Shown here: one piece after another, positions 32,701-42,379 of the stretch
Layout: the number at the start of each line of letters is the position of its first letter
Numbering within the stretch: position 1 is the first letter of the stretch
NCBI GenBank assembly: GCA_934045075.1
Contig: OW203726.1
Location: 5,031,535 to 5,095,534, forward strand
Direction of reading: 5' to 3'
DNA from: Yponomeuta sedellus
Lineage: Eukaryota; Arthropoda; Insecta; Lepidoptera; Yponomeutidae
DNA: 64,000 bases
Made by a program: the position numbers and the translations under genes
The notes under the pieces: generated by a model
What the model was told of the DNA's origin: nothing
The model's database searches: none
Seen by the model: the letters and a program-made list of their open reading frames with translations, nothing else

Positions 32701-35432
32701 TTCGGTCAGTCACATGACATTGCCACGAACAAGAGGTCTGTGTGCCGGGCAGAATCAAATCTAGCCAACTACATACACAACAGAAATTCTGCAACTTTTT
32801 TCTTATACATGAAAAATAATATGGTCTGCCGAAAAACCGCCAGCCGATGAAAACTTTCTCAAGAGAGACCACGAATTAGCAATGCAGCGTAGCCCACCAG
32901 CTCGCTGGACTGATCTGAGGCACATTGCTGGCAGCGTCTGTATGAAGATAACCGAGTAGAGAAAGAAATGGCGTGCCTTTGAGGAGGCCTATATCCAGCA
33001 TTTGACGGATATAGGCTGGAATCGTGCATTTTATTAAAATTAAGTGGAAACACTAGTAATGGGAGCTGGTATTCCCAAACTACGAAAAAAAGAAGCTTCT
33101 TTATTACCCTCTTGGTCCAGCGGTGTATACAGTCTCTTTGACGGTGCCTGTGGCCGGGTCCCTGGCTCCGAACCGGCCTCCTATCACCTTGTTGGCGTTG
33201 CCGTGAGCCAGATGGTAGCTTGACCCTGCATCTTTGTTCGTGTATCTGGTGAAATGGAGAAGTGTTTGTTAACAATATGCACAGATTGTAACAGAATGTT
33301 GATATTGACGAGTAGGAGCCCCCATTTTTTACATAACTGTTTATTAAAAAAATGGGGGCTCCTACTCGTCAATACCAACTAGCCAAATTTTCAGCTGAAA
33401 ATTGTCAGTCTTTTCTTATTTTACAAATCGCGGGGTTAAAATGTAGTGAACAGTATTTATGCAAACTTCTCAGTTACCTAGCGCCGTTTGCATTTTTATT
33501 CCCTAAAATAAAATATCAGCTCAAAGCTATGGATCAAAGGGATACAATTTTCGTCGTCGGAAGATGAATTGTCAGCGTTTGAGCAGGCAGGAAAACTCGA
33601 ATTTGAATTTGTTGCAAACTTAATTTAAATGAGATTAGATACCTACCTATGTAGATCGTACAATAAAAGTGATATGAAGTTTGAGTTTGGAATAAGTACT
33701 TTTTGAAAACCTATTTAGAGGCTAAAAATTCCACCCTTGCCGAGATTCGAACCCGCGACCTCTGGCTATCCGTGCCAGCGCTCTATCCAACTGAGCTAAT
33801 GGGCCACTCACCGGCATCAGTGAAATTTCGAACCTCTACACTATTCTCTGTATTACGTACAGGCAGCGACATCTGGCTGAAGTAGATTGCATCTTTTACA
33901 GCCCCGACTACCTACTTTGCAGTTAGGTTTTTACATCGGAATGATATCGCTGTACCCACATGATTATACTATTTTTATTTTTAATGCACGAACTTGTGCT
34001 AAGGACAATTTTAAAAACCTATTTAGAGGCTAAAAATTGTCATAAAAATTTAAAGAATTTTTCAGAAAAGTCCGTTGAAATTTAGCTTATTTATTTCTCT
34101 TCAAAAACTTTTATTTCTTTGACATATAGAAAAATAAGAGTGTGATAAAAATATAGCCGCTTTTCCTTACTGAATTTACTAAATTGTTTTAGCGAATGAA
34201 TATAACAGCTTCTATTTCTCTCGATATTTCTTAGTTGCTTTCCTACGGAGTGTTTTTATTAGTAAGTAGAACAACCTCTTTCAGTTTCCTGACCATTCTG
34301 CACCATCGTGTATTGTTAGTAGTATTTGCGACTTTTTTGCAGAGTTTTACAATGCCAGCGTCGATTTTTCCAACGATGACCATTTTTTTCAAAATCACGT
34401 ATAGGTAAATGAGATTTTGTGGTAAAAATCATCATCATCGTCAGGGTATACTAGTCCACTGCTGGACATAGCCCTCCCTTAATGACCGCCATAGCGCACT
34501 GTCTTTAGCTTGCCGCATCCAGCATCTGCCTGCAGTTTTTCGCAGGTCGTCATCTCACCTAGTCAGAGGCCCTAAACTACTACTACTACTGGTAAAAATA
34601 CTACTCCCTTAACTGTGAAGAAAATCATAGTGAGGAAACCCGAGATCTGAGGTGTTCACAATCTTAGCTCTTGAAATCGCCAATCTGCGGCGGGCGCTCG
34701 TGGTAATCAAGCTCTTGGAGCAGAGAGGAGAGAAGAGTTTTTGTGATCTATCAGTATAAACACACTGTATAGCACAGTCTTATTTTACATTAGTTACTGT
34801 TTAAATTTTATAAATATACCTTCCTCAGGAAAGAGACCCGTGCCCCTCGGTGGGGACATAATGGGTTGATGATGATGAATAGAAATATAATTATTGTTGG
34901 TACCTACTTATTAGGTAAAATTTTAAATAGGTCCACTTAACATGTAAAGTATGAAAATATTTTTTGTGACGTTACACTCGTGGCAGCAATACAGTTTTTT
35001 TCAAGTCACGCATATGTACATGAGAAGTTGTGGTAAAAATACTACTCCCTAACTGTGAAAGAAAACATCTTGAGGACATCTGAGTGTCAGAGGTGATCAC
35101 ATAGGTACCTCAGCGCTTTAAATTGCCAATCCGCGGTGGTCACTAAGCACATAATCTCTCTCTCTCTCTGGAAGAAGGCCTGAGCCCTACAGTGGGACGT
35201 ATATAGGCTGGATTATTATTATTAAAATATCTATCCATGCTATTACAGTGGAATTTAAACCTATCTACCTACTTTCTAAGAAACTAAAAAAGTTTCTTTA
35301 CCCGAAATCAAACGATCCATCCGTGTTCACGGTATTGTAATCTCCATCGTTGGTCCGGGACTTTCCCGGGATAACTTGAGTCCTCACTACACACACATAC
35401 ACTAAGAGCACACACACTAACTTAACAGACAT
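28985..35432 (-). CDS. l(3)mbn: cuticular protein with three R&R-type modules, lethal(3)malignant blood neoplasm-like
   Basis: Eight coding exons join with consistent phases into 664 codons plus TAA: 35432-35302, 33245-33108, 32122-31941, 31578-31374, 30894-30793, 30712-30534, 30264-29950 and 29727-28985. A signal peptide (MSVKLVCVLLVYVCVVRTQV) predicts secretion. Three chitin-binding R&R-like modules follow: FDFGYTNKDAGSSYHLAHG to ETVYTAGPRGFRA; SYDFKFNTRTYSKTENADAR to VTYIAGRDTGFHV; RTESSDANGNVRGSYTFLDD to VHYIAGPGIGYRIV. The C-terminal half is low complexity: PDGS/FAPD repeats, then Pro/Gly/Ser with FQRPS motifs, and an end with TTIIHKPG repeats. Order and linkers (GPRGFRAKGPNVHRKMDL, RTAVQRGLDGSYR) match my memory of insect l(3)mbn. 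A structural extracellular cuticle role is inferred from the family. The least certain splice is the exon 7 acceptor (TTTGTTTCAAG). Confidence 0.85.
29839..29844 (-). promoter_or_regulatory. AATAAA for a possible short isoform
   Basis: On the minus strand, about 90 bases after the in-frame TAA that follows when the exon 7 donor is not used (GDKDE then stop at 29933). It would support a truncated transcript. Confidence 0.35.
29950..30264 (-). CDS. l(3)mbn: cuticular gene exon 7 (PDGS repeats)
   Basis: Acceptor TTTGTTTCAAG (weak tract) and donor CACCAG/GTGATA. It encodes PDGTAASGHVKPPPFSNGDK and the repeats GNFAPDGSYVPDDSFSPASS, FTPDGSFAPDED. Reading through the donor adds GDKDE and a stop. 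A stronger-looking CTAG acceptor at about 30334 would be out of phase with exon 6. Confidence 0.7.
30534..30712 (-). CDS. l(3)mbn: cuticular gene exon 6 (end of third R&R module)
   Basis: Acceptor TTTTCACACAG and donor GTAAGTATTC. It encodes TVHYIAGPGIGYRIVKNGKD, PYIPSYFPTIPSAYDPDFAN and an acidic end DDTGSDDVFK. Confidence 0.85.
30793..30894 (-). CDS. l(3)mbn: cuticular gene exon 5 (start of third R&R module)
   Basis: Acceptor GTGTTCTAG and donor GTACAT. It encodes FISAGPDQRRTESSDANGNV then RGSYTFLDDKGVQ. Thirty-four codons' worth, phase 2 on both sides. Confidence 0.85.
31374..31578 (-). CDS. l(3)mbn: cuticular gene exon 4 (end of second R&R module)
   Basis: Acceptor CATTTGCCAG and donor GTAATG. 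It encodes HYSYVDDIGERHDVTYIAGR, DTGFHVSSAHPDSPNVIGSP and RGRTAVQRGLDGSY. The aromatic spacing Y-S-Y..V-x-Y-x-A is the R&R core. Confidence 0.88.
31941..32122 (-). CDS. l(3)mbn: cuticular gene exon 3 (start of second R&R module)
   Basis: Acceptor TTTCCACGTAG and donor GTTTGT. It encodes FRAKGPNVHRKMDLDQRPRG, DDPYFDPNEDPSYDFKFNTR and TYSKTENADARGDVK. Confidence 0.88.
32860..33030 (+). pseudogene. RTE-type polymerase C-terminal fragment in intron
   Basis: From about 32889 the frame reads RSPPARWTDLRHIAGSVCMK, a stop, then KKWRAFEEAYIQHLTDIGWN. Same C-terminal pattern as 20219-20395, with a nonsense change. It lies antisense within the cuticular gene's second intron. Confidence 0.65.
33108..33245 (-). 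CDS. l(3)mbn: cuticular gene exon 2 (first R&R module)
   Basis: Acceptor CATTTCACCAG and donor GTAATA. It encodes YTNKDAGSSYHLAHGNANKV, IGGRFGARDPATGTVKETVY and TAGPR. Confidence 0.87.
33304..33373. other. 70-base perfect hairpin in cuticular-gene intron 1
   Basis: The arm ATTGACGAGTAGGAGCCCCC plus ATTTTTT (33304-33330) is exactly complementary to 33347-33373, with a 16-base loop. The size resembles a microRNA precursor, but perfect pairing is more typical of a foldback element or endo-siRNA source. No other copy was seen in this window. Confidence 0.6.
33706..34045 (-). mobile_element. Ile-like tRNA repeat, unit with linker
   Basis: AAAACCTATTTAGAGGCTAA, TTCGAACCCGCGACCTCTGG, GCTCTATCCAACTGAGCTAA (complement of A box), then the linker GCAGCGACATCTGGCTGAAG and TACCTACTTTGCAGTTAGG, and a second start of AACCTATTTAGAGGCTAA. 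In cuticular-gene intron 1. Confidence 0.7.
34435..34580 (-). pseudogene. RTE-type polymerase C-terminal fragment
   Basis: The complement encodes [20 protein letters not shown] then [15 protein letters not shown]. Homologous to 20219-20395. In cuticular-gene intron 1. Confidence 0.65.
34590..35225 (+). repeat. SINE-like fragments in intron 1
   Basis: Two diverged copies of AACTGTGAA..AAAATC..GAGGAAACC..GGTGTTCACA..AAATCGCCAATCTGCGG (about 34605-34700 and 35050-35145). Between them at 34825-34880 is a reverse piece of the TGCTGGGGCAC family. The second ends CCTACAGTGGGACG..TATAGGCTGGATTATTATT, an RTE-type tail. Confidence 0.5.
35302..35432 (-). CDS. l(3)mbn: cuticular gene exon 1 (signal peptide)
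   Basis: Starts at ATG (35432-35430) in GTGAGAATGTC. It encodes the signal peptide and GKSRTNDGDYNTVNTDGSFD; donor GTAAAG. The hydrophobic core is LVCVLLVYVCVV. The start is fixed by the absence of any longer in-frame upstream ATG before the TATA box. Confidence 0.85.
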
Positions 35433-35538
35433 TCTCACTTATTAATTAGTTTTATTTTAAATTTAATTTTTCATCTCGCTAACACGTTTTTGGCTGTGGG
35501 ATATCGGATTTGACTATGGGAGTAAAAAACAAAGGCTC

Positions 35539-35547
35539 CTTTATATA
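35539..35547 (-). promoter_or_regulatory. TATA box of the cuticular gene
   Basis: TATATAAAG on the minus strand, about 107 bases upstream of the ATG. This spacing leaves a short 5' untranslated region, as is usual for cuticle genes. Confidence 0.45.
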
Positions 35548-35559
35548 TGGCGCTTGAAA

Positions 35560-37220
35560 TGAACGCCGAATGGACTCATGCGCCGTGAAAACGGGCGGAC
35601 GTCATTGTTATTAATATTAGGTGCTCGCCACACCCAGAGATACGTAGCTATAAAGTTCTTGACTTGGACATTGAGTCGAGTGATGGCTGTGATATCAGTC
35701 TATTTACACAACTGCACCGAAATCCAAAAAGAGAGTTACGCTTTTGGATCGTATGTGTGTAGGTAAGTAGGTATGTGCTATTCCATGTTCCCTCATAACT
35801 CCTTAACAAATGGTCAGATTTTAGCAAATCAGATCTCAATCAATGCGCGGGTATCATAGGTAGGTACAGCTAATCATAAATCAAAGAAAAGAAATTCAAA
35901 ATCTCTATAAAAATCGGTCTCTCGATAAGATGGTAGTTAATTCGACATCAACATTTTTCTAATAAACATTGTTTGCGGTACCGAATATTTAACAAAACAA
36001 CTGCCGATAAACTGCGCAGCAGCAGTACGGAAAATTTGTCAACCTTCTTGTTAATGTTAAGTTTTCATAAACTTTTAAATTGTTATTATGTTTTTAAGTT
36101 TTTTTCTGCTCAGTAAAAAGTTATTTAATAAATCTTTTGACTTTTAATTTGTTCTTATGTCGTTAAGTTTTTGCTGCTCAAAATATTTTTTTTATTTTAT
36201 TTTAAGTTCTTAGAAGTACATAAACAGCCACAAGTTGTAGGTTGTCGATTGCAATAGGCTCAAACATAGCTAGATATAGCTCGCAGTGTAGTACAGACCC
36301 GACCCGCTGCGGAGATGCAACAACCTGAGATACGAGGGCCACCACATCCTGTGTTCCGTCTCAACCAGGAACCAGTAGCTCTTGGCTTATTTCTCTATTC
36401 AATTACCATATTAGTTTACGATCATTTGGTCAAGTTTTTTTGGTAGGAAGAGCAAAATTCTAAGTATGAACTTCCGATGTATGACGGGAACTAGGGGTCG
36501 CAATACCGGAACTGCTCCCAAAACCGGTAGGTACATGCGGTATTGCTCATTATTGATGAGTACCGGTTTTTTATGGTATTTTCAATATTTGGAAAATAAA
36601 ATAAAAAATGTAATAGACATCAATTTTGTTACGGATTTTTTTAATAATCCTACTAATAGTTTTATTTTTATTTTATTATAATAGAAAAACTTACAGCTAT
36701 GAACAAAACACATTGCGATTGAAATAATAACTGAAAGCTTGTTACAAGTTTTCACTTATAGAAATATTTAAGAAAAAAAAAAGAAAATTTTTCGCCGACT
36801 ACAAAACAATACAAATACTCACACACACTACATATTTATGGTCTCGATTAATAAATCGATCCCTGATAAAATGCATTCCAATAAGGAATACATTTTATCG
36901 GGTATTGATTACAACGAATTGCAGAAGTCCAAAGTAACAAATCTGCGTACGCTGCTTATAGTATCGCTTATTAGTAGGAAAATCACATTTTGTTCATTAT
37001 TTTTGAATACAAATGTACGAAAATTCAAGGCACTCACACAGAGTTATATCATAAAAAGAGCCATAAAAATTCACATCTACACCTCCGTACACGGCTTACT
37101 CGTACATATGTTGACAAGTAGAAATGCACACAAAAAGACCACGTAGTGGCGGGCTCGGCGGAACCCTAAAACTTGTTAATTCCTATAACAACTTATGGTT
37201 GCCTGGAAGAAATTGCTTTT
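35560..37220. other. no gene seen
   Basis: Intergenic, AT-rich. It holds a short imperfect hairpin near 36862-36902 (CCTGATAAAATGCATTCC against GGAATACATTTTATCGGG) and ACCGGT-containing inverted motifs near 36500-36570. Frames of 71 and 102 codons have no recognisable content. Confidence 0.4.
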
Positions 37221-37225
37221 AGTAA

Positions 37226-37330
37226 TAAGATAAGATAAGAATATTCTTTATTGTACACCAGGAAAAAACAAAAAAAACATAATTACAAAGATACAGTACA
37301 ATTCAAACTAAGTAAGGCCACCAATTGTAC
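37226..37330 (-). repeat. repeat fragment, AATTGGCGG / TTTATTG family
   Basis: ATAAGAATATTCTTTATTGTACACCAGGAAAA followed by AGTAAGGCCACCAATTGTAC. Relatives near 44486 and 52860. Confidence 0.5.
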
Positions 37331-37964
37331 TATATTTTTTATATAGGTAACTTCTGCTACTATAATTTCTGTGTACAATAAAGAATATTCAATGTTCTAT
37401 AGAATATGCCTATAGAATTTCCTGGAAGAAATTTATTTTAGTAATCAGGCCGCCAATTGTACTATATAATTTTATATAATATCAGTTACTGTAATTTCGT
37501 GTATATTACAAATAATCTATCTTCGTATCTATTCGTATCTATCTATCTAACTTACCACATCAATGGGACTAATATTTCTTGACCTTCACAATCTTCGGCA
37601 CCGTTTAAGTGGGTACTTCTTATAATTACCATAGACACCACCCAATTAATAGTAAAAGAACATCTTTGTCAAGGACAGCCGAAACAATAAGTTTCTCTAC
37701 TACGAAGAAGCTGGACACGTCCGTTTGTCTAAAAACATCGAGTTAATTAATATCTGTATCCGCTGTTTGTTTCGCTTCCTCATGAAGCTTGTGGTATAGT
37801 GAAACACGGTGTCTTCTTCCGAATAACGGTTCCCTGACCGTTCATAGTTACTAAGGCCTGGATTTTTTTCACTTAGCCTTTAGCAGTCCATCCAAAAGTT
37901 GTCTGGACGAGATCGCTCTAGGCGATAAGACGATAGAATAAATAGTACTTATAACATGATAGTA

Positions 37965-38200
37965 TTAAAGCTAGTACAATGCATGAGTTCTATGTTTTAT
38001 AATAATTATGTAAACTCTGTTAATTAAGGATTTTGAAAAGAATAAGTTTTTTTAGATCTTTTGTCCATTTTTTCTCCAAAATGTTATAGATTTTGAAATG
38101 GACACCCAGTTTGAATTGTAACATTCATTAAGCCGCAGTTTCTGCGCTACATTGAATAAAACCTTTTCATTTCATTTAATTTCATTTCGTGGTGTTTCAT
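37965..38200 (+). repeat. SINE-like repeat with TTTCATTT tail
   Basis: Same blocks as 7470-7740 (AGTACAATGCATGAGTTC, TTTTCTCCAAAATG, AAATGGACACCCAG), without the hairpin-forming insertion. It is followed at 38205-38290 by a reverse fragment of the TGCTGGGGCAC family. Confidence 0.6.
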
Positions 38201-38427
38201 TTCTCCGTGGTGGAGTATGGCCTAACCTTCCTGCGATGCAGGAAGAGACCCGTGCCCCAGTAGTGGGGACATACAAGGGTTGATAACGTAATTTCATTTC
38301 ATTTCACTAGGTACTTAGATTTAAGAAATCATGGTCGTAATCTCTGGTTGTGCAATAAAGTTTTCTCTGTCTACCTATCTATTTATAGCATGCGTTAAGG
38401 TATCTTAATACCTCAAACGCCAGGAGT

Positions 38428-38592
38428 TCCTTGCGATGTTTTCCGTCATGCTTAACGAATGGTATTGCTACTACAATTTCACAAATATACGTAACTTAGA
38501 AAACAAAGTCATTAATACAAACCGGGATTGGAACCCACGGCCTACTGTATGGTAAGACAGCGTTCACCCGATGTTCTTCCACCGCCCCTGAC
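38428..38592 (-). mobile_element. tRNA-like SINE
   Basis: TTGCGATGTTTTCCGTCATG, GGTATTGCTACTAC, then complements of B box (GGGATTGGAACCCACGG) and A box (TTCTTCCACCGCCCC). Confidence 0.6.
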
Positions 38593-38700
38593 AATTAGGT
38601 CACTCACATAAATAAAATACCTCAAGAATGCGCAATTACTGAAACACATCGTTTGCAACTTTAGTTTTCAGTCTTTAGGCAATTATTGGACTTTAAATGC

Positions 38701-38965
38701 TAACCTTGCTGCTGTGTGGTGTCGGCCTAGAGAATGGCACCAACCCAAATTCTTCCCGCGGGTGCCGTAAAAGGCGACTAAGGAACACGAACCGGGGGGT
38801 GGGCAGCAGCGCCCCCTGCAGTACAATTCCACCAAACTGCGATCCCTAACCCGCATGCCCAGCGTGGGGATTATGTAAATTACCCCCCAATGATGGCACA
38901 ACCTTGCGCGATGGCGCTCATTAGGGTAGGGCTGTGTCCAGCAGTGGACTGATATAGCCTGAAAC
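38701..38965 (+). mobile_element. RTE-type SINE
   Basis: Close relative of 18677-18923: GCTGTGTGGTGTCGGCCTAG, GCGGGTGCCGTAAAAGGCG, AACCCGCATGCCCAGCGTGG and GTCCAGCAGTGGACTGATAT. An antisense 113-codon frame crosses it and is not a gene. Confidence 0.7.
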
Positions 38966-39196
38966 AGAAGAAGAAATGCTAACCTTGTAAAAAAAGGGAC
39001 TGTAGAAGATCTGAGTAGATACATTATGTAGTTTTCATTTCAACTCGTACCGCAACGTTCACGAGATAAAGGTCTTGACAGACGGACAACGACGTAATCC
39101 CAAACGGGTTCCTTTTTTAGTTTTTCTTAGCCTACAGGAAATTATGTGGATGTATAACAACCCAAAAATTGTTAGAATTCCACATCATTTCCATAG

Positions 39197-39605
39197 GTGC
39201 TGGGCAAGCTTCTCCTTCTTCAGGCTATATTAGTCCACTGCTGGACATAGCCCTCCCCTAATGAGTGCCATAACGCAAGGTCGTGCCATCATTGGGGGGT
39301 AATGCCCATAATTTTTGAACTAAAACTTGCGTAAGCACAACGATATAACAACACCCGAAAGTAGATCTGGACTAAAAGTCTACAATGCCCATAATCCTCA
39401 CGCTGGGCATGCGGCTGGGGGATCGCAGTTTGGTGGAAAGTTTACTCGTTTAGGTTTAAGTTTACTGGGCAAGCTTACTCCCATCTAAAACAGTGTTTCA
39501 GGCACTGCAGCGTCTGAGTGGTCCCTTCCCCCATCTCGTGTGAATTAAAATGCCACTGGATGCTGTATAGATCATTTCATTACGTAGATGTAAAAGGCTA
39601 AAGTT
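39197..39605 (+). repeat. GCTGGGCAAGC repeat with two-level nested insertions
   Basis: The outer repeat (as at 20535-20690) is split by an RTE-type SINE in reverse orientation (39212-39464) flanked by CTGGGCAAGCTT at 39200-39211 and 39465-39476. That SINE is itself split by a 71-bp insert (39313-39383) flanked by AATGCCCATAAT at 39301-39312 and 39384-39395. Confidence 0.8.
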
Positions 39606-40333
39606 GTAATTGCACCGAAAGACACCTGAAACATATTTACGGTGAAAATAAGAAAAATTAATTAAATACTTAGGTTTTTTTTCTTTAAAAAGTTTACTTT
39701 ATTTTTTAGTAAAGGTTTACATAGATGTTTATTTACAATCCTACTAAAAAATATAGCAATTATCATTATTGCATTATAAAGCTTATTAATATAAAAACGA
39801 AACTAAACCTAGACCTAAAATTAGAACCTAAAACGGTTAAGGTTTAATGTACTTAGTTTGTGTTCCTTAAACTGCATTTTATGTCGATTGATACGTTACT
39901 TTTCTCAGTAACACTATCATGTAATTTTATGAACGCATCCAGTATATAGTATTTTCTAAGGTTAACACGAGCTGTAGACATAATTAAAACTGTTTTTATA
40001 CGGATTTATGCTCGTTTATTACATTTTTACAATTTTCCAACGTTTCGGCACTTTTTCAGGTGCCGTGGTCCCGGATGACTGAGGTGACAGGTGTCTTTTA
40101 GAAATCATTAACGGTTAGTTTACTACCCTCGGCAAAAATTACAAAAGTTAATTATGAAGTTACGTTCCAAAATAGACAAACCAATTATTTTTTATATAAA
40201 GTCAACAATATTGATTATTAGTAATTGAAGTTAAAATTAAATTTATAAACTAATTACTTTATATGAACTTAAAGATACCGATTATTAATTGAATTTAAAT
40301 TGATTTTTTATTATTTATTCTACAGTCACACTT

Positions 40334-42379
40334 CTAGCAAGGGGGTCTCATGCACTTAAGCACTGGTTCCCATGCTACCGGTATGTTCCAACCACGATCT
40401 CTATTAAAATTTGGATGCCGGCGGATCTCTATTGCCTCACGTATCATTCTAGGAAAGAAACGGTCTTCTCGGGCTAGAACTTTAACTTTATCGAAATGTA
40501 TAAAGTGGTTGGTACCGCTAAGTGTATGCTCGCTGACTGCAGATCTACCAGAGCGCTTATGTTTCACATCAGCGATATGTTCCTTCACCCGCTCAGCTAT
40601 GGTACGCTTCGTTTGACCAATGTACGAGGAACCACATTCACAGTCAAGCTTGTATACTCCTGCCTCTTGTAAGGGAATCCTGTGCTTGACACTTCGCATG
40701 AATTGGTGTATCTTTCTTGGCGGCTGGTAGATGGTTCTGATTGAGGCGCGTTTCAAAATACTCCCAATTTTGTCAGTCACTCCTCTCACGAAAGGCAGGT
40801 AGGCTGGAACTCGCTCGACTGTGTCCGGTTTGACACGTCCTCCGCGACGGACACGCGGAACTTGCAGCTTGTTTGCACGAAGTACTCGTTTGACATGCTG
40901 GAGTTCCGCAGGTAGATGGTCCTTGTCGCAGATTCGGTGTGCCCTCTGTAACAGAGATTTTCCAACGGTAGACAACTGACACGGGTGATGGTGAGACTCA
41001 CCGTTTAGGTACCTATCAGTGTGGGTCTTTTTCCTATAAACTGTATGTCCTAAGGTTCCATTTGGATTCCTGATGACTAAAACATCTAAGAAAGCTAAAG
41101 AACAATCTGCTTCTAACTCCATTGTAAACTGGATCTTGTTGTTTATAGAGTTAAGGTGGTCTAAGAAAGCCGTTATTCCACTAGTAGGTAAAATAGCAAA
41201 AGTGTCATCGACATATCGCTTATAGAACCTTGGTGGGACGGGAGCAGTTCGCAGGGCTCGCTCCTCGAAGTCTTCCATGAAAATATCGGCTACAACGGGA
41301 GAAACAGGGGAACCCATGGCTACCCCGTCTACCTGCATGTAAAACTCACCATTCCATACCAAGTAGCCAGTTGTTAGGCAGTGATCTAACAGCTCTGCAT
41401 ATTCCACAGGCAAATCATGTTCATTGAGCCTTCTCTTAACAATCTCAATGCAATCCTGTATTGGAAGACAAGTAAACAAGGATTTAACATCGAAACTCAC
41501 CATTGTTTCTTCACTAGTCAAATGTAGGTCATCAATTTGACTAGTGAAGTGGTAGGAATCCTTGACGTGGGCTTCAGTGTTCCCCCTCAGCGGTGACAGG
41601 ACTTGCGTCAGGTGTTGGGCTAGTTTGTAGGTAGGAGCACCAATTTGGCTGACAATAGGACGCAGTGGAGCCCCCGTCTTGTGAATTTTCGGTAGTCCAT
41701 ACAGTTTAGGAGGTTTTGCTGTCCCTGGTAGAAGGTTGGTAACATCCAGACTAAGCCATTCGGAGTGTTTTTCAATAAGTTCTTTGGTTTTCTTAAGAAA
41801 ACGGGTCGTAGGATCTCGTTTGACCTTTTGGTATGTGCTTTCGTCCGATAGTAATGATTGAATTTTGGCGTTGTAATCTGATGTATCCATAACCACGGTG
41901 GCATTTCCCTTATCCGCTCGAAGTACCGTTAGTTCTGGGTTATCATGCAAGGTCTTAAGTGCAATGTATTCATCGCGTTGAAGGTTGGGTTTTGGAGGTT
42001 TACATCGACGCAAAACGGATGAGATGTCCTGGCGTATTCCTTCCAAATCCTCACTTAGCACATTGTTTTTCCACAGACACTCATCAATACTGCCAATAAT
42101 CTTTTCGTAAGGGATAACCCGCGGTGCTACAGCAAAATTTAGACCTTTTTGAAGGACCCTTTCGGTTTGTTCGTCTAGGGCTTGTTTTGATAAATTGACA
42201 ACTGCTACGGGTGCGTTCCGAAAATTGGTTTGTACCGCTGCGTTCGATTTCGACTGAAGCCGTTCATATTTTTTGATTTGCTTCTCTTTGCACTTAGTAA
42301 TTTGGTGTCCCTCTCTTTTATCCAAAATTTCAATGCAGTAAGCAAAATCGAAAGCTTGCAATTGTGTCCGTCCTGTCAC
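40334..42379 (-). CDS. Penelope-like polyprotein: reverse transcriptase plus GIY-YIG endonuclease
   Basis: An uninterrupted 681-codon frame. Near residues 85-95 is the Penelope N-terminal signature KGLNFA. The RT domain follows: LRADKGNATVVMDTSDYNAK, YGLPKIHKTGAPLRPIVS, VSFDVKSLFTCLPI, GVAMGSPVSPVVADIFMEDF and the catalytic box KRYVDDTFAIL. The C-terminal endonuclease has the GIY-YIG equivalent GVYKLDCECGSSYIGQTKRT, the helix AERVKEHIADV and the later E/N-containing end. The first codons (MTGRTQ) arise at the head-to-head junction, so the true N-terminus is probably lost. Stop TAG at the 3' end. The frame is otherwise intact, implying recent insertion. Penelope elements prime reverse transcription at nicked target DNA. 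Confidence 0.93.
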   Translation of the reverse strand: MTGRTQLQAFDFAYCIEILDKREGHQITKCKEKQIKKYERLQSKSNAAVQTNFRNAPVAVVNLSKQALDEQTERVLQKGLNFAVAPRVIPYEKIIGSIDECLWKNNVLSEDLEGIRQDISSVLRRCKPPKPNLQRDEYIALKTLHDNPELTVLRADKGNATVVMDTSDYNAKIQSLLSDESTYQKVKRDPTTRFLKKTKELIEKHSEWLSLDVTNLLPGTAKPPKLYGLPKIHKTGAPLRPIVSQIGAPTYKLAQHLTQVLSPLRGNTEAHVKDSYHFTSQIDDLHLTSEETMVSFDVKSLFTCLPIQDCIEIVKRRLNEHDLPVEYAELLDHCLTTGYLVWNGEFYMQVDGVAMGSPVSPVVADIFMEDFEERALRTAPVPPRFYKRYVDDTFAILPTSGITAFLDHLNSINNKIQFTMELEADCSLAFLDVLVIRNPNGTLGHTVYRKKTHTDRYLNGESHHHPCQLSTVGKSLLQRAHRICDKDHLPAELQHVKRVLRANKLQVPRVRRGGRVKPDTVERVPAYLPFVRGVTDKIGSILKRASIRTIYQPPRKIHQFMRSVKHRIPLQEAGVYKLDCECGSSYIGQTKRTIAERVKEHIADVKHKRSGRSAVSEHTLSGTNHFIHFDKVKVLAREDRFFPRMIREAIEIRRHPNFNRDRGWNIPVAWEPVLKCMRPPC

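Noticed and set aside
40350..40616. 88-codon frame on +, repeated at 43366-43632 on -
   Set aside because: Antisense shadow of the Penelope endonuclease region, duplicated because the element is palindromic.
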